From Artemia franciscana (lineage: Eukaryota > Arthropoda > Branchiopoda > Anostraca > Artemiidae), in NCBI RefSeq assembly GCF_032884065.1, contig NC_088873.1, positions 9,187,702 through 9,251,701 on the forward strand: a stretch of 64,000 bases of DNA. Direction: 5' to 3'. The position numbers were made by a program, and so were the translations under genes. Positions within the stretch are counted from its first letter, which is position 1, and each line of letters starts with the position of its first letter. Under the pieces are notes generated by a model. That model saw only the letters and a list, made by a program, of their open reading frames with translations. It made no database searches and was not told the DNA's origin. Shown one piece after another: positions 10,808 to 22,507 of this stretch.

Positions 10808-12430
10808 GGTTTTGTCCTTTTTTTTCTATGCCGCCAATCTCAGCTTATTCCTTGAAACTGGTAAGGGTCCAACCTGTGCGGTTTTTAGGGAAAGTGTGGA
10901 CCTCAGGCCGGATTGATGAATATGACATTCCATTTTGGAAAGCTCCGCAGAACTCTTGCCTGGGGCCAAAAAGGATGGTTTTTGCTTGTCCACGCGCCAG
11001 AGCCTATGGTGTGCGAAGTGAAATGGAGTTATATAGCCTACGTCAGAGAGGAGTATCTGAAGTTGTGCAGCCAAGCTTTCGTTTCCTCAAACCATGTTTC
11101 TGCTTTCAATTGGAAAGCTCCATTCTAGCAGGCAAGCAGGCAGGCACCACTTTCAAATTGAAGATGGACTAAAATCTATAAGTGTTAAATATATACGGCA
11201 GTTACCTGGCCCCACAGCCAATATATCTTCTTTGAGTGATAAATAGAAAAAATTACAGAAGCAAAAATGTGGCATTTTCCCAGGGGACCGAAAGTGCTGC
11301 CATCTATTGTTTCTACCCATTTCTGTTCGTGATTTCAGCTGAGTTTATCATTCGGTTTTCCGGACTTGGGATTGCGGTAGAGAAATGGTATCAGATGTGC
11401 CTAATAAACTTTAAAAGTTCTTTCATTGCTAAAGAAATTGGAGCTTATCCTTTGCTCCTTTCGAGTTAAGTGGTGACGTTAGAAAGTTGGCCTACGGCAA
11501 AAAAAAAACTTTCGAATTAAGACAGATATAATTTTTTTTTCGACGGCAATCGATAGCTCTTGATGAGCTGATCAAAGTATATGACATCCATTTTTTGGTA
11601 CAAAAATTCCTTCATGAGCTATATAAGTTTGAAAGTTTCAAGGGGTTGACAGCTTCAGTAGTAAGGTACCCACTAAAACGAAATCAAGGCCGATACAGAT
11701 TTTGAGACATATAGAGGACTTGTAAGCAACAGTCGGCTGTTAGGTAATAATCACCTTCGGCAATGAGGGGTTAGCAACTTTTGCTAGTTGGTGTATCTAT
11801 TATTTGTTTCTAGTGGTAAGACATGTAGAGGACTTGTAAGTAATAATCTGCTGTTAGGCTACAGTCAACTTCAGCGATGAGGGGTTTGCAACTATGCTAG
11901 TTGGTGTACCCATTTATTTGTTTCCGGTGAACTTGATGTCTATCACGGGAGAGGGACTTGTAAGTAAGAATTTGTTCACTTTGGGCTAGAAATTTGTGCA
12001 AATTGTATTCGATCTTTATAGATCTGACAGAATTAAGTGTTTACGCAACGGGTACAAACGATAACGTAAAACAATGAGGTATTTTCGTAATAATTAGTGT
12101 CACCTACAGTATTTTAATCCTGAAAAGTTACGGATAGCTCTAGAATACCAACTAGATTATATAAGATATTCTTCCGAGTTTTCATTCGTCACGATGTCTA
12201 CGATTGAAAAGGATAAAGTTCAACTAGCTGCAAAGTCAATTTAGTCCCTTCTTTCGATACTATTTTGTTGTTGTTTTTTCAACGCTGAGGAATAGCCTTT
12301 GATCATGTGATTACTGATCGATAGCGAAGAAGCAAAACCAAAATGTTGCTCTTGCAACACTTTAGTCGGCGAAGCCGGACAAAGGTTGCCGCAACACTTC
12401 ACGTTGCCCGGGCAACGTAGGTCTAGCTTT
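10808..12430. mobile_element. Unidentified 1.6-kb insertion in the LINE
   Basis: LINE coding sequence stops making sense after GTCCTTTTTTTTCT and resumes at TTCCCACTATTTCCC. Between them no known protein is recognised; a 138-codon frame at 10756-11172 straddles the junction and is chance. The right end carries ACGTTGCCCGGGCAACGT, a perfect palindrome at about 12403-12420, followed by AGGTCTAG. Hairpin plus CTAG is the layout of a Helitron 3' end, and the left end could be TCTATG. However, the expected A|T flanks are not present, so this is a suggestion only. Confidence 0.45.
11700..11945 (+). repeat. Two tandem units of about 118 bp
   Basis: GAGGACTTGTAAG..GGCTGTTAGG..GATGAGGGGTT..GCTAGTTGGTG occurs at about 11712-11820 and 11828-11940, with a partial third start at about 11950 (GAGGGACTTGTAAGTAAG). 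It lies within the insertion and is non-coding. Confidence 0.6.
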
Positions 12431-14705
12431 CCCACTATTTCCCGATATAAGAGTGCTGATCAAGCGCAGTGTATAGCATCACCATCTATTCTCCAATTTT
12501 TCCCTTATGGTGATACTGACCTAAGTCTACTTAATTCTCATCTGGCTGATTTACCATGGGATAGTTTGGTTTCTTATTCAGATTTTAACCGCTCTTTTGA
12601 TTCCTTTTATGATTTAGTAGAAGAAGGAATCCTGGAAATTTGCAATCAGGGTCCAGCGCCCCATACTCCGAAAAGGATAGCACCACTGAATCCAAGAATG
12701 ACTTGAGGTCTCCATAAAAGCTGGAAAAGGAAAAATAATTTTTGGAAACTTTACAAGGCTTCATCATCTGTAGTTTGAACGATTCAAGGCCAATAGGAGT
12801 ATATTTAATTCTCTGTGTCGGAAGGCAAAGTCTCAGTATTATCATAGGAAATTTTTTGAATGTGGGAAGGATGTTAGGAAGACATGTCATTTAATTAATT
12901 CAGTTCTTAGACCTACTCCTCCTCTGCCTACAGTTCCATCAATGCTGATACTCGATGGTAAAACCATCCAAGGAGATACAAATGTTCAACTAAAGCTTAC
13001 CTCTTATTTTACTAATATAGGGAAGGCAACTGCTTCCTCTGCAAGCTCTACAACTTTTCGTTGCGATTTCAGAGCCTATCTTGGACCATCATGTTCAAAG
13101 TCGATGGTCTTGAATTTTGTTTCTGAATTTGAGGTAGCTCGTATGGTGAATGCTCTTAAAGGATCATCCTCTTCAAGATCAGACAAAATTCCTACAAGGG
13201 TTATCCGTGCCATTCTGCCTGCTATTATGCCACCATTGACTAAGCTTGTCAATCTCTCTTTCGAGAATGAAATTTTACCTGAATCTCTCAAGCGAGCTAA
13301 GGTTATAGTGCTTTATAAAGGTGGTTCTTGGAGTGATCCTGCTAATTATAGGCCAATTTCTCTCCTATCTGTTTTCAGCAAAATTTTTGAGAAGGCTATG
13401 CTGTCCAGGCTTCTTAGTTTTCTGGATGCAAAAGAATTTTTGCATGATTTCCAGTTTGGATTCCAAGCGAGTCACTCTTCAGAGCATGCTTGCGTAGCTT
13501 TCTCGAATTTCATTCATTCGGCAATAGATTCTGGTCCTATCCCGGCAGCTTTATTTTTAGATGTTCGTAAAGCTTTTGATTCCGTGACTCATCGCATTCT
13601 TTTTTGTAAACTACCGCGTATTGGAAGATCAAACGCTTTGCCTTGGTTTGATTCATATCTTTCTGGTAGGCTTATATCAATTTATCCGATTTACCGGAGC
13701 CCTTTTGAAGTATATTTTGGCATCCCTCAGGGATCTGTTCTTGGACCCATTTTATTTCTGATTTATGTTAATGATCTGATTTCGGCGGTGAAAAACACCA
13801 GGCCTCTGGAATGCTGCAAGCTGTGTCATCCGGATGCTGCTTCGTGTTCCAATACTATTCCTAACAAAGATTTTCTTGTTGCTTTTGCTGATGATACCAC
13901 TCTTAGGACCCTTGGGAAGACGGAATGTGATATAAAGTCTAATCTTATCGCATTATTCGAGAGAGTTACTTCATGGTTTATTGCAAATTACTTGGTCTTG
14001 AATGTTGGTAAGTCAGATTTTCTTATATTTTCTCAAATTGGTATAGCTTTCCCTCATTTTACACAACTTCAGGTGTCACAAGGCTCCTTGTGTAGACCAG
14101 AGAATCGGGTGGTCCAGTTTCTTGGTATCCTACCTGATGAGAATCTTGCATTCAGAAGCCATATAGCCGTGATTAAGGTTAAGGTGTCACAGAGTTTAGG
14201 TATCATTCAAAAACTTAGACACACATTTCCTGGATCTATTCTGAAACTTCTTTTTTCTTGTCTTGTCCAGTCATATGTTTCTTATTGCCCCATTGTATGG
14301 ATATCTACTTTTCTGTCTACGCTGCGGTGACTTTCTGTCATGTATAATAAAGCACGGCGTCTGGTTATGGAAAACAACCGTTCCTCACCAACACCGGTTT
14401 GAAGTTTACAGCCTATTTACATTATTTCTTGTGCTTCTTTTGTCTTTCATCAGCTTCACGGCAATCTTCCAAAATCTCTTCGGAAAACTCCAATGTTTAT
14501 TTCTGATTTAGCTCCATACAGCCTTCGCTCTTCAAATGATATCTACATTCCACCTACCCCTACTATTGAATCAGATTTCAATCCCCTCATTGCTTGTCAA
14601 CAGGTCTGAAATTCTCTACCTTCTTCAGTAAATAGATGCCACTCGTTTGGGACTTTTAAAAGGTGTCTTAAGGATTATTTAATAAAGAATATAATAGAAT
14701 AACCT
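12430..14705 (+). pseudogene. LINE ORF2 reverse transcriptase
   Basis: The longest open part is 12942-14330 (462 codons). RT blocks in order: VIVLYKGG..NYRPISLLSVFSKIFEK, ALFLDVRKAFDSV (motif A), GIPQGSVLGPILFLIYVNDL (B), VAFADDTTL (C, catalytic Asp pair intact), LNVGKSDFLIF (D) and VQFLGILPDENL (E). Upstream linker sequence (12430-12705) is in frame with SRYKSADQAQC and ends at a stop. Downstream of the TGA at 14328, other frames still encode the C-terminal region (RRLVMENN, PSSVNRCHSFGTFKR), so at least one stop and shifts separate it. The catalytic core is well kept for a dead copy. Confidence 0.85.
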
Positions 14706-14900
14706 TTTTTTTTTTTGGTAGTTGTTTCTTATATTGTATTCCCCTTATATATATTACCTACATTGTTGCTGTTGCTTGTATTTTTATCCCCCTTGTATCC
14801 CTGGCCATTCAGCCTTTCTTAGGGAGTAAGTGTATTGTGATTCAATTTTGAATTGCATTTCGTATTGTCTTGTATTTAATAATAAACTCTCTCTCTCTCT

Positions 14901-14990
14901 ATTCTTCAGAACCAATGTGTTTTTCAGCATCAGAGTTAAAATATTACGAAAAACCAGTAAAGCAGCATGAGGCATAAGTCAAAAGAAACA
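14901..14990 (+). repeat. LINE 3' flank, duplicated at 17449-17530
   Basis: TTCAGAACCA..TTTTCAGCATCAGAGTTAAA..CAGTAAA..GCATGAGGCATAA occurs at both places. At 17.4 kb it is preceded by different sequence, consistent with the LINE having landed in one copy of an older repeat. Confidence 0.55.
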
Positions 14991-15139
14991 TAAGTCAAAG
15001 ATAAAAAAAAGAAACAAGAGCTAAGAGCTCATATGGCACTTGTGACGAGGCGAGAAGAGCTAAGAGCCAAGAGATCATATGGTATGAGCTCTAACAAAAT
15101 TCTATGAATCAATAGATTGATTTAAAAAGGAAAATAAGA

Positions 15140-15990
15140 GGCTTAATGCCGGTCAAGATATAAAATAAGAACTCTGAGTCACGAAGTCCTTCTAAATATC
15201 AAAATTCATTAAGATCCGATCACCCACTCGTAAGTTATAAATACCTAACTTTTTCTAATTTTTACTCTCCCTTTAGCCCCCCAGATGGTCGAATCTGGGA
15301 AAACGACTTTATCAAGTCAAATTGTGCAGCTCCCTGACACGCCTACCAATTTTCATCGTCCTAGCACGTCCAGAAGCACCAAACTCGCCAAATCACTGAG
15401 CCCCTCCCCCAAAGAGAGCGAATCCAGTACGATTCTGTCAATCACGTATCAAGGACATCTGTTTATTCTATCCACCAAGCTTCATCCCGATTCATCCACT
15501 CCAAGTGTTTTTCCAAGGTTTCCCCCTCCAGCTCCCCCCAATGTCAAAAGATCTGGCCGGGATTTGAAATAAGAGCTCTGAGACATGAATTCCTTCTAAA
15601 AATCAAATTTCATTACGATCCGATATATTCGTAAGATAAAAATACCCCAATTTTCACGTTTTACAAAAATTCCGGTTTCCCCCTCCAACTCCCACGAATG
15701 TCACAGGATCTGGTCGGAATTTGATATTAGAGCTTTCTAAATATCAAGATCCTTCTAAATATCGAATTTCATTAAGATCTGGTCACCCTTTCGTAAGTTA
15801 CAAATACCTCAATTTTCAAAATTACCCCCCCCCCCAATTCCACCAAAGAGAGCAGATCCGGTCCAGTTATGTCAGTCAGTCACGTATCTTAGACAGGATT
15901 GTATTCTTCCCATCCAGTTTCATCCTGATCTCACCGCTTTAAGTATTTTCTAAGATTTCCGGTCCCCCCAACTGCCCCCCCCCGGAATTA
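15140..15990 (+). repeat. Degenerate tandem spacer units with C-rich segments
   Basis: A unit containing AATAAGAGCTCTGAG..TCCTTCTAAATATCAAA..TTCATTAAGATC..CGTAAGTTA recurs at about 15160, 15565 and 15720. Interleaved is a C-rich segment (CCAAAGAGAGCG..TCAATCACGTATC). Frames of 75-95 codons in this region follow the repeats and show no protein signature. The appearance is that of an old repeat family rather than a gene. Confidence 0.5.
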
Positions 15991-16074
15991 TGGAAGTTTT
16001 ATAGGCACTGTTGCACCATAACACACATTTTTGTGATTTTGGTTTCATAAGCTTTTTATTAGTGCACTGCAAAC

Positions 16075-16285
16075 ATTAGCATCGTGCTATTCAAGAGTTT
16101 TTATGATATGATGATGTGTATGTATGTCAGATATACGTGTATGTATACATGTATTCGATTAACGACGCTTCTTGACTACTAAGGTCCTTGTGCAGGCAAT
16201 GGAGTGTGTTGCTGCAGCCGGGGTCGATCTTTGGGTACCGTATTATTAAGCTATAGTCAAACCCACTGCGCCACCACAGGATATA
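16075..16285 (-). repeat. tRNA-derived SINE
   Basis: On the minus strand the head reads GTGGTGGCGCAGTGGGTTTG, a good match to a pol III A box (TGGCGCAGTGG). About 50 nt later comes AAAGATCGACCCCGG, a degenerate B box (GGTTCGANTCC type). The body continues to a TACA/TGTA-rich stretch near 16100. A functional tRNA is unlikely because the cloverleaf arms do not close. A and B boxes are the internal promoter in this class. Confidence 0.55.
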
Positions 16286-16289
16286 TATA

Positions 16290-17850
16290 CATCATATCAG
16301 TAAAAACCATCAAACAGCATAATGCTAATATTCACAATGCTCTAATCAAAGCACATGAAAAAGTTTCAAAACTGAACTCTCACAAATGCGGTTTCGAGTG
16401 CAATAGTGGCCTAACTATAGAATTTCAATAATCCCGAAAAACAGATAAATTATTTAAAACATACAAAAATCTTCGATGAAATCATAAAAAAAACTTCTGA
16501 GTGGAAAAATTGGTATGCAGCAGCTCGTCCAAGGCAGAATTTTGAACAGAAGTGCCAGTGTTTTAACTCTTTGACAGAATACCTTCAAGTTTTCTGGTCT
16601 GACATGTAATATAAGACTCGATTTCAGATAACAAATATTGGGCTCTGGTTCTAAGACAATTTAAAACCATGTCTTTTAAGTCCAGTTAATACATAACTTG
16701 CTAATTTTTAACGTCATATTCATAATCCAGTTCAAGGTCAAAGTGTTATTGAACGAAACTGAAGGCTAGTCTTTGTTACCTCGTTTTGCTGTTATACTGA
16801 TCGCTCTGATTTCTCTTTACAACATGCAACAATATTGGTACGTTAATGAACAGGTTTATTACATAAAAATGAACGGAATTTACCTGAACACATATATGCA
16901 ACGGTTATCTGAACCCATATATAGATATATAAAGTTTAGGTCATTAGTTATGATAAAATGTCCCCAGGCAATCAAACGGCTGAATAGTTGCACTACAGAG
17001 GTTATTTCCGTCTATAAAATGAAAGATCTATTGCTTTTCTTTTAGTCAAGACTACTTTGAAGGAAATAGTTTTATCTTAGGTAATGGCTAAACAGCGACA
17101 AACAAAATCAATCGTACAAATAGAAAAATCGTTTTAGTTACTCATCTTCTTCTTGTTCCTCGTCTTCCTTTTCTTCTTCGTCTAGAAGGAGAAGAAAAAT
17201 AAATACAAAAAAATTATTCTACTTCTTCTGAACTTCTGACATTGGGTTTACAAAGCTTATTTCTTTTCAGGCACTAAAAAAAACTTAAACAGCACTTACA
17301 ACACGCAGAAAGAATGCATATTAAAATTGGTCTATTATGTCCTTTAGATATCGAGTAGCAACAAACTGCAACTTGATTCAACAAAAAGAAATAAAATTAA
17401 GCAATACATTAAACAGGAAATAAAAAGAATTTTGAAAGTAAATATCCATATTCTTCAGAACCAGTGCATTTTCAGCATCAGAGTTAAAATATTACAAAAA
17501 GCCAGTAAAGGAGCATGAGGCATAATTCTGTGATAAAAAAAGAAGGGTAACGCGTTCAGCAAGAGCACCTATTTTTGTATCAATTTATTTCTGAGCCCAA
17601 GGATATTAAAAATATCGAATATCAAAACTTGATCCAGGACTTCCATAGATAATCATTAATCGGTTGAAGATTATATACAACAATAAATAAAATAGTAAAT
17701 ACAAGTTTTAATTGCTTTCCAAACTTTGATGGGAACGGAAAATTAAGCTTAAGCTGAACCAGTTGAAATTCCATCATTTAATCGGGAGCTTGAAACATCA
17801 ATTTCTTTTTTGACGAGTTAAAATAACTTTAAGGGCGATAAACCTCCGCC
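16290..17850. other. Repeat-derived spacer, no gene
   Basis: It contains the second copy of the CT-rich block with its flanks (16925-17270) and the repeat shared with the LINE flank (17449-17530). The remaining frames (for example 16773-17045) show no recognisable domain. Confidence 0.5.
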
Positions 17851-17879
17851 TGATTCACCCTCTTCTCTAAAAATGCGCA

Positions 17880-18490
17880 AGATACAAATTTTGGAGATAG
17901 CTATTTGGTTCAAAAAAGACCAACGATCGTAAAGTAATGCCTCAAAAGTTGGTACATGGGGGAAAAATTTATGCCCCATGAACTCAAATGGTTTTTCAAT
18001 AGAGGATGTCGTGTAAACTTTGAATGAGGCTCGTTTGATTAGAAAGTAAAAGTTCTAGTTCTATTTTTTATAATCAAGAGGAATTGCAGGGTAAGTACCT
18101 CTACCCCACGTCCTTTTCCCCCAATTGTATCTGATCTAAATTTTTAGATAGTTAATTTTTGAAAACAGCCGACAGATTATATAGCAGTGCTTGCAGAGTT
18201 GACACAAACCCAAGAGCCCGGGGCAAGTTCTGTAAGCTATTCTCCAGGGGCAAATGAGGCTCTATTGGAAGAGGTTGTTAAATAGATTTTGAAAGGACAC
18301 TCGTTTATTTGGAAAATCAAAAGCTCTAGTTTCATTTTTAAGAGTCAAAAGTGAATAGAGGGGAACCACTTCCCCTTAGTTTTCTTCAAATGGATCTGGT
18401 CAAAATTTTTAGATAACCATTTTATCCAAAATAGACCAAATGCCAAGTAACTCTGGCTGCAGGGATACCAACCCTCTCCTTTGACCCAAG
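17880..18490 (+). repeat. Three degenerate repeat units of about 240 bp
   Basis: Phrases of the type GATAGCTATTTGGTTCAAAA..GACCAA recur near 17900, 18150 and 18410, each followed by a G/C-rich CCCAAGGGG-like segment and a run describing GTTTG..GAAA..CTCTAGTT. A related block lies at 4860-5115. It is non-coding. Confidence 0.45.
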
Positions 18491-18534
18491 GGGCAAGGAA
18501 TATAAGTTATGCTAGTTGCCAAAAATCTACAAAA

Positions 18535-18925
18535 TGTCAAAGAACTTATGATTTGGTAGATTTCTTTGAAAAACTAAAAAATGTAAATATCTCAGAAAAT
18601 ACATTCATCAGTACTTTTGATATTGTGTCTGTGTATACAAATATTGATGGAGCAGTATCTGAGCAATTATTAGAAAATAAATATGAACGAAAATTATCAC
18701 TTAATAGAAGTTTCAGCAACAGGATTAGATTGCAACGTCTTAATGATCTTGGTTAAACTTTGTAACAAGTGTTCAATATATTTCTAATTCTGTGATTCTT
18801 TCTTCTAGAAAATAAATGGACTACCCATGGGCGCGCCTCTCCGAGTATATAAGCAAAGTATTCCTTTAAGGCCCACCTTGGTTTGTACAAAAGCTCCTGT
18901 TTCCAATATTAGAAAATGTTTATTT
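18535..18925 (+). mobile_element. Penelope-like element fragments, rearranged fossil
   Basis: Positions 18540-18840 encode LKNVNISENT and FDIVSVYTNID and end at a GLPMGAPL-type motif, matching the minus-strand PLE at 1.7-3.7 kb. Positions 18862-18925 then match a part that lies earlier in the element (PLRP..CTKAP..SNI), so the order is rearranged or two fragments abut. It is short, broken and old. Confidence 0.65.
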
Positions 18926-19144
18926 GTCAATCAAATAAGTATCTAAGAATATCCCTAGATTTTTTTCTAAGTAAACAACAATGTATGTCTCCAAAGCTTT
19001 TGAAGTACCCGCGTGTTAGAGCCATACTTGTCCAATTTTAGAATATTTGATGCATGAGATTAAAATAAATGTAAATTCACTATTTTCACGAACCTCCTCC
19101 CCTGTACGCCATACGCCAATTTAAAGAAAATTCATAAAAAGATA

Positions 19145-19541
19145 CATGTCATTTATCTGATTATTAAATTATTGATTTAGCTGAGGCCTCTTTGACTTTA
19201 AAGTGGGTGTAAGTAGGCCGTTCTGGATTGAAAACTAGTCTGGATGCAAATATATGTCCTTCGCCTGTTTAATCGACTTCAGTCCCTTTCTCTTTTCTAT
19301 GTCTTGGATGTATTCTAGAATTAGCCGTTCGATTGTTGGATTGGCGCAGGTATTTGATACTGTTCCTTCAATCTCCTGCCCCTGAGCCAACTTTTTCACT
19401 ATGCTAATGTCAGGTACTGCTACCGCTACAACGCACAACTTCAGACTTTCAACATGGACTAAGACTTGAGCCACATAAATGCTGCTCTGATAAATGTTTT
19501 TCACTTTCCCTGGGGCTATGTTTTCTCCTTGGGGCAACCTA
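19145..19541 (-). pseudogene. Long-chain acyl-CoA synthetase, C-terminal fragment
   Basis: Minus-strand translation gives PQGENIAPGKVKNIYQSS, then AQVLVHVESLKLCVVAVAVP, KGLKSIKQAKDIYLHPD and, after an in-frame TAG, FSIQNGLLTPTLKSKRPQL. This order is characteristic of the C-terminal domain of eukaryotic ACSL enzymes (ATP-dependent activation of fatty acids to acyl-CoA, on ER or mitochondrial membranes). About 125 of the usual 660-700 residues are present. A second in-frame TAA follows RPQLNQ. The 5' edge has TTTTTAG before the homology, which could be an old splice acceptor, but a LINE starts at the same point, so truncation is equally possible. It is not functional as it stands. Confidence 0.8.
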
Positions 19542-19544
19542 AAA

Positions 19545-21540
19545 ACATGTTGAAAACACTTAAAAACAACTTGAAAACACTACCATCTGCTTATGCTAGC
19601 ATTCAACCAAAATGGAAAAGTTTCAAGGATTGGGACAATATTAATGTTATAAGAAATAACGATATGTGTGACTCGATCCCACTAGACTCAATTAGCCAGG
19701 GATATATATAGCACGGAAATATGCAACACTCAAAATTACTGCTGAAAAAGCGGCTGTCCCCGTGATAAAAGTAAGAATTGGTTCTGTAGTTCGTGGCTGG
19801 TCAAAGAATCCTTCCCTAGTTAATGCGTGAAAGAAAGCCAAATTCTGGTACAGGTTGTGGAGTGATTGTGACCGACCAAGATCCAAAATAGTTGCTGATA
19901 TTCGTAAGCATGTTAAAAAAGGAAATTGGTCGAGAGCTTGCTTTACACCGTATAAAAATTCAAGACTATTACTCTAGTCACGGCACAAACCCGCCAATGC
20001 ATTGGAAGAATGTTGTGAGAACTGAGCTGGAATGTAGTTTCTCGGCATCAGACATTCCAGAGTCAGAAATGTCTGCGCACTTTATGAACGAGTTTGCTCC
20101 TCCTGACACCAAAGCTAAGGCAGAGCATGAATCGACAAAATTTTTGAATGCGCGTCCGGCCAGTGATTTCTGAGTGACATGAGAATCTGTCATAACCGCC
20201 ATCGCTCACCTAAAGCGCTAAGGATCTTCGGGTATTGACAAAGTTTGTGCTCTCCATAGAATTAACGGTAGCTATCTGCTTGTTGACCATATTTGTTTTT
20301 TAATGCAGATGATTTTTGATACTAGCAGTGTTCATACAACGTTTTGTGTAGGAGACCTTACTCCAATTCCGAAAAAAGGAAAATCTAATACCACGCCACA
20401 ATGTTCAAGCTTCCGTCCAATTACAGTGACTACAACACTTTGTAAAATTTACAAATTATTATTTATTGATCAATTAAGCAGGACGTGTTATGTTCCTCCT
20501 CACAATTTGGTTTCCCACCAGGTATCTGATGCACCTATACATTAGCTATAGCTACATCAGAATTGACAGATGCATAAAACTCAGGGAAAAGTTTACCTCT
20601 ACTTGACCACGATGTCCACGATGTTGAGCTTTCGACTCTTTGATTCCTGCTGTTGTACTTCTGCATGCGCGGTATTAATGGCGCTGTAGTATTGTCTCTT
20701 AAGAATATGTACTCACAGCTCCGATAAGGCTTAAGCTGCCTCAAAGGCTGCTAGGATCACCTCAACCTTGTCATTTTGATTGCACAGTTCCAGTTCGGAA
20801 AGGCATTCCCCTTGGGACCATCTCTTCGCCAATATTGTTCAATAATAGTGTTTTAGATGTGCAGTCGCTATTTTTTTGTTCATGCGTTCTTCAAGCTATT
20901 AACATTTCTCTCGCATGTTATGCTGACGACGTCTTAAATATAAGCAGGTCTATCCAACAGATAGAAGAAAACTTTCAAAGTATGCAAAATGGATATATCT
21001 AGGTCGCAAATTTAGTTCGGCTAAGTCTGATGTTATGCTATTTATTTGGAAAGTTGAAGGTCCCTTGCCCACCATTGCTCCTGGTGATAGTTGTCTGAGA
21101 CTCGTTGAAAGTGTTAATTATCTTTGTCTTCCCATTGGTTCCTCACTGAAATATACCCATTGGCTCCCTTCTGAACATTTTCAATGGAAAGTTTGTGCTT
21201 CTTATGCTTCACTTGTAAAGAATATCACACGTTTTAATCGAAAAATCCTAGCGTCCCTTTATAATTCAGTTGCAGTACCTCATTTCCTTTACCTAGCCCC
21301 TTTTTGGAAAATTTTTTCAACTGGTAAAAAAAGTAAGCTTAGGTCCATTATCTTCAGATTTTCTAAATATTTTCTTCGGCTTCCCCCTTGGATAAGAAAT
21401 ACTAAAATGATTGAAATGTATAAAATAACTGATTTTGAGCTTGCCATTTCTGAACTGATTAGTAAGTACAATTCAAAATTCCAATCCCACCCCTGGAGCA
21501 AAATTTCCAAAATTTAAGCTTATATGTATGTACGTACACT
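19545..21540 (+). mobile_element. Non-LTR LINE, 5'-truncated and broken
   Basis: Linker sequence (VRIGSVVRGWSKNPSL, then CDRPRSKIVADIRKHVKK) is followed by RT pieces: GDLTPIPKKGK and SSFRPITVTTTLCKIYKLLF at 20353-20460, and ACYADDVLNISR near 20920 (motif C, Asp pair intact). The C-terminal part at 21035-21517 is a clean 160-codon frame ending ..WSKISKI. Several stops and shifts separate the blocks. The clade is not certain; layout and YADD context differ from the CR1/L2-like element at 9.9 kb. It directly abuts the acyl-CoA synthetase fragment on its left. Confidence 0.7.
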
Positions 21541-21609
21541 CAGTTGTAGATTGGTGAGTTTTTAGTTCATAGTTGTTGCTAAGCTTTGTGTGGAAGTGTA
21601 TCGGGTATC

Positions 21610-22055
21610 GGGTACCTTCCAACCGGGTATTGCACGCACCCATGCACTAGCTGTAGTTGTGTCAGCATTGATAGATGCAGAAAACTCAGGGGAAAGTTTG
21701 GCCCTAGCTAGCCACAATGTTCACTGAGCCTTCGACTCTTTGATTTATGCTGTTATGCTTCTTCATGCGTGGTGTGACGCTGTAGCATTGTCTCTTAGGA
21801 ATATGTACTCACGGCTCCGATAAGACTTAAGCTGCCCCAGAAGTTGCTGGGATCGCCTCAACCTTGTCATTTTCATCGCACAGTTCCAGTTCGGAAGGGC
21901 ACTCCCCTTGGGGCAATCTCCTCGCCATAATTGTTCAATAATAATGTTCTAGATGCACTCTTGCTATGTTTTTGCTCATCCGTTCTTCAAGCTAATAACA
22001 TTTCTCTCGTTTTTTATGCTGACGACATCTTTAATATAAGCAGAATATTTTAAAT
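21610..22055 (+). mobile_element. Second partial copy of the same LINE (RT core)
   Basis: The sequence parallels 20525-20960: ACTCAGGGGAAAGTTT, GCCTTCGACTCTTTGATT, AATATGTACTCACGGCTCC, CCCCTTGGGGCAATC and TATGCTGACGACAT. It covers the RT middle, including a YADD-type motif, and is truncated on both sides. It lies about 1.08 kb downstream of the first copy in the same orientation. Confidence 0.75.
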
Positions 22056-22074
22056 ACGAAAGGTTTTTAACCAC

Positions 22075-22335
22075 ATCAATTTCATCAAAAATGAGCCATT
22101 AAACAACTCTGTATGTTGTTCCAATGTCAAGCTGTCTGAGGAAAAAGAATAAAAAGCCGTGTATGCAGAGTATCCTGGTTGCAACCACTTTTCTTGATTT
22201 TCCAGCCAATATATTTCCCTTATTCTTCAAGCTAAGGAACAGTAAGTTTCCTGTGTAGGGGTTTCAGACAAGGCGGTTCTAATAGCGTACTTTTTGTTTT
22301 GATCTGACTCTATTCTTAGGACTTACGGGCCACTA
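22075..22335 (+). repeat. Dispersed repeat, copy 1 of 3
   Basis: GAGCCATTAAACAACTCTGTATG..TTCCAATGTCAAGCTGTCTGAGG, then ..GACAAGGCGG.. and ..CTTTTTGTTTTGATCTGAC. The same order is seen, diverged, at 28730-28870 and at 29715-29950/29515-29560. Nature unknown; no ORF. Confidence 0.45.
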
Positions 22336-22507
22336 TATTTTATAGAACTTATTTTTATTGTACATGATCATCTCTTACTAGGCTGCTAACTACCGCTGCA
22401 ACCCAAAACTTTTGATATAAAGTCTTTATCTATAATGAACTTTATCGACTGTAATCGTGTACAATATACATATCAATTGCAATATCATATATCGACTGTA
22501 ATCTTCT

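Larger units (their letters stand above)
9898..14906 (+). mobile_element. CR1/L2-like LINE, split by an insertion
   Basis: The endonuclease part (9964-10790) and reverse-transcriptase part (12430-14700) lie in the same orientation, separated by 1.6 kb of unrelated DNA. The 3' end runs through AATAAA and a short (CT)n tail at about 14889-14900, the microsatellite-type tail usual for this group. The flank just after the tail (ATTCTTCAGAACCA) recurs at 17449, which marks the 3' boundary. Similarity in RT layout to the LINE at 30.6-32.2 kb suggests the same clade. It is not active: frames are broken in EN, linker and C-terminus. Confidence 0.75.

Noticed and set aside
10756-11172. 138-codon frame in the LINE insertion
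   Set aside because: It straddles the LINE/insertion junction and has no recognisable domain; overlapping frames on both strands are equally long.
16201-16285. Genuine tRNA gene
   Set aside because: A- and B-box matches exist but acceptor, D and T arms do not pair; a tRNA-derived SINE fits better.
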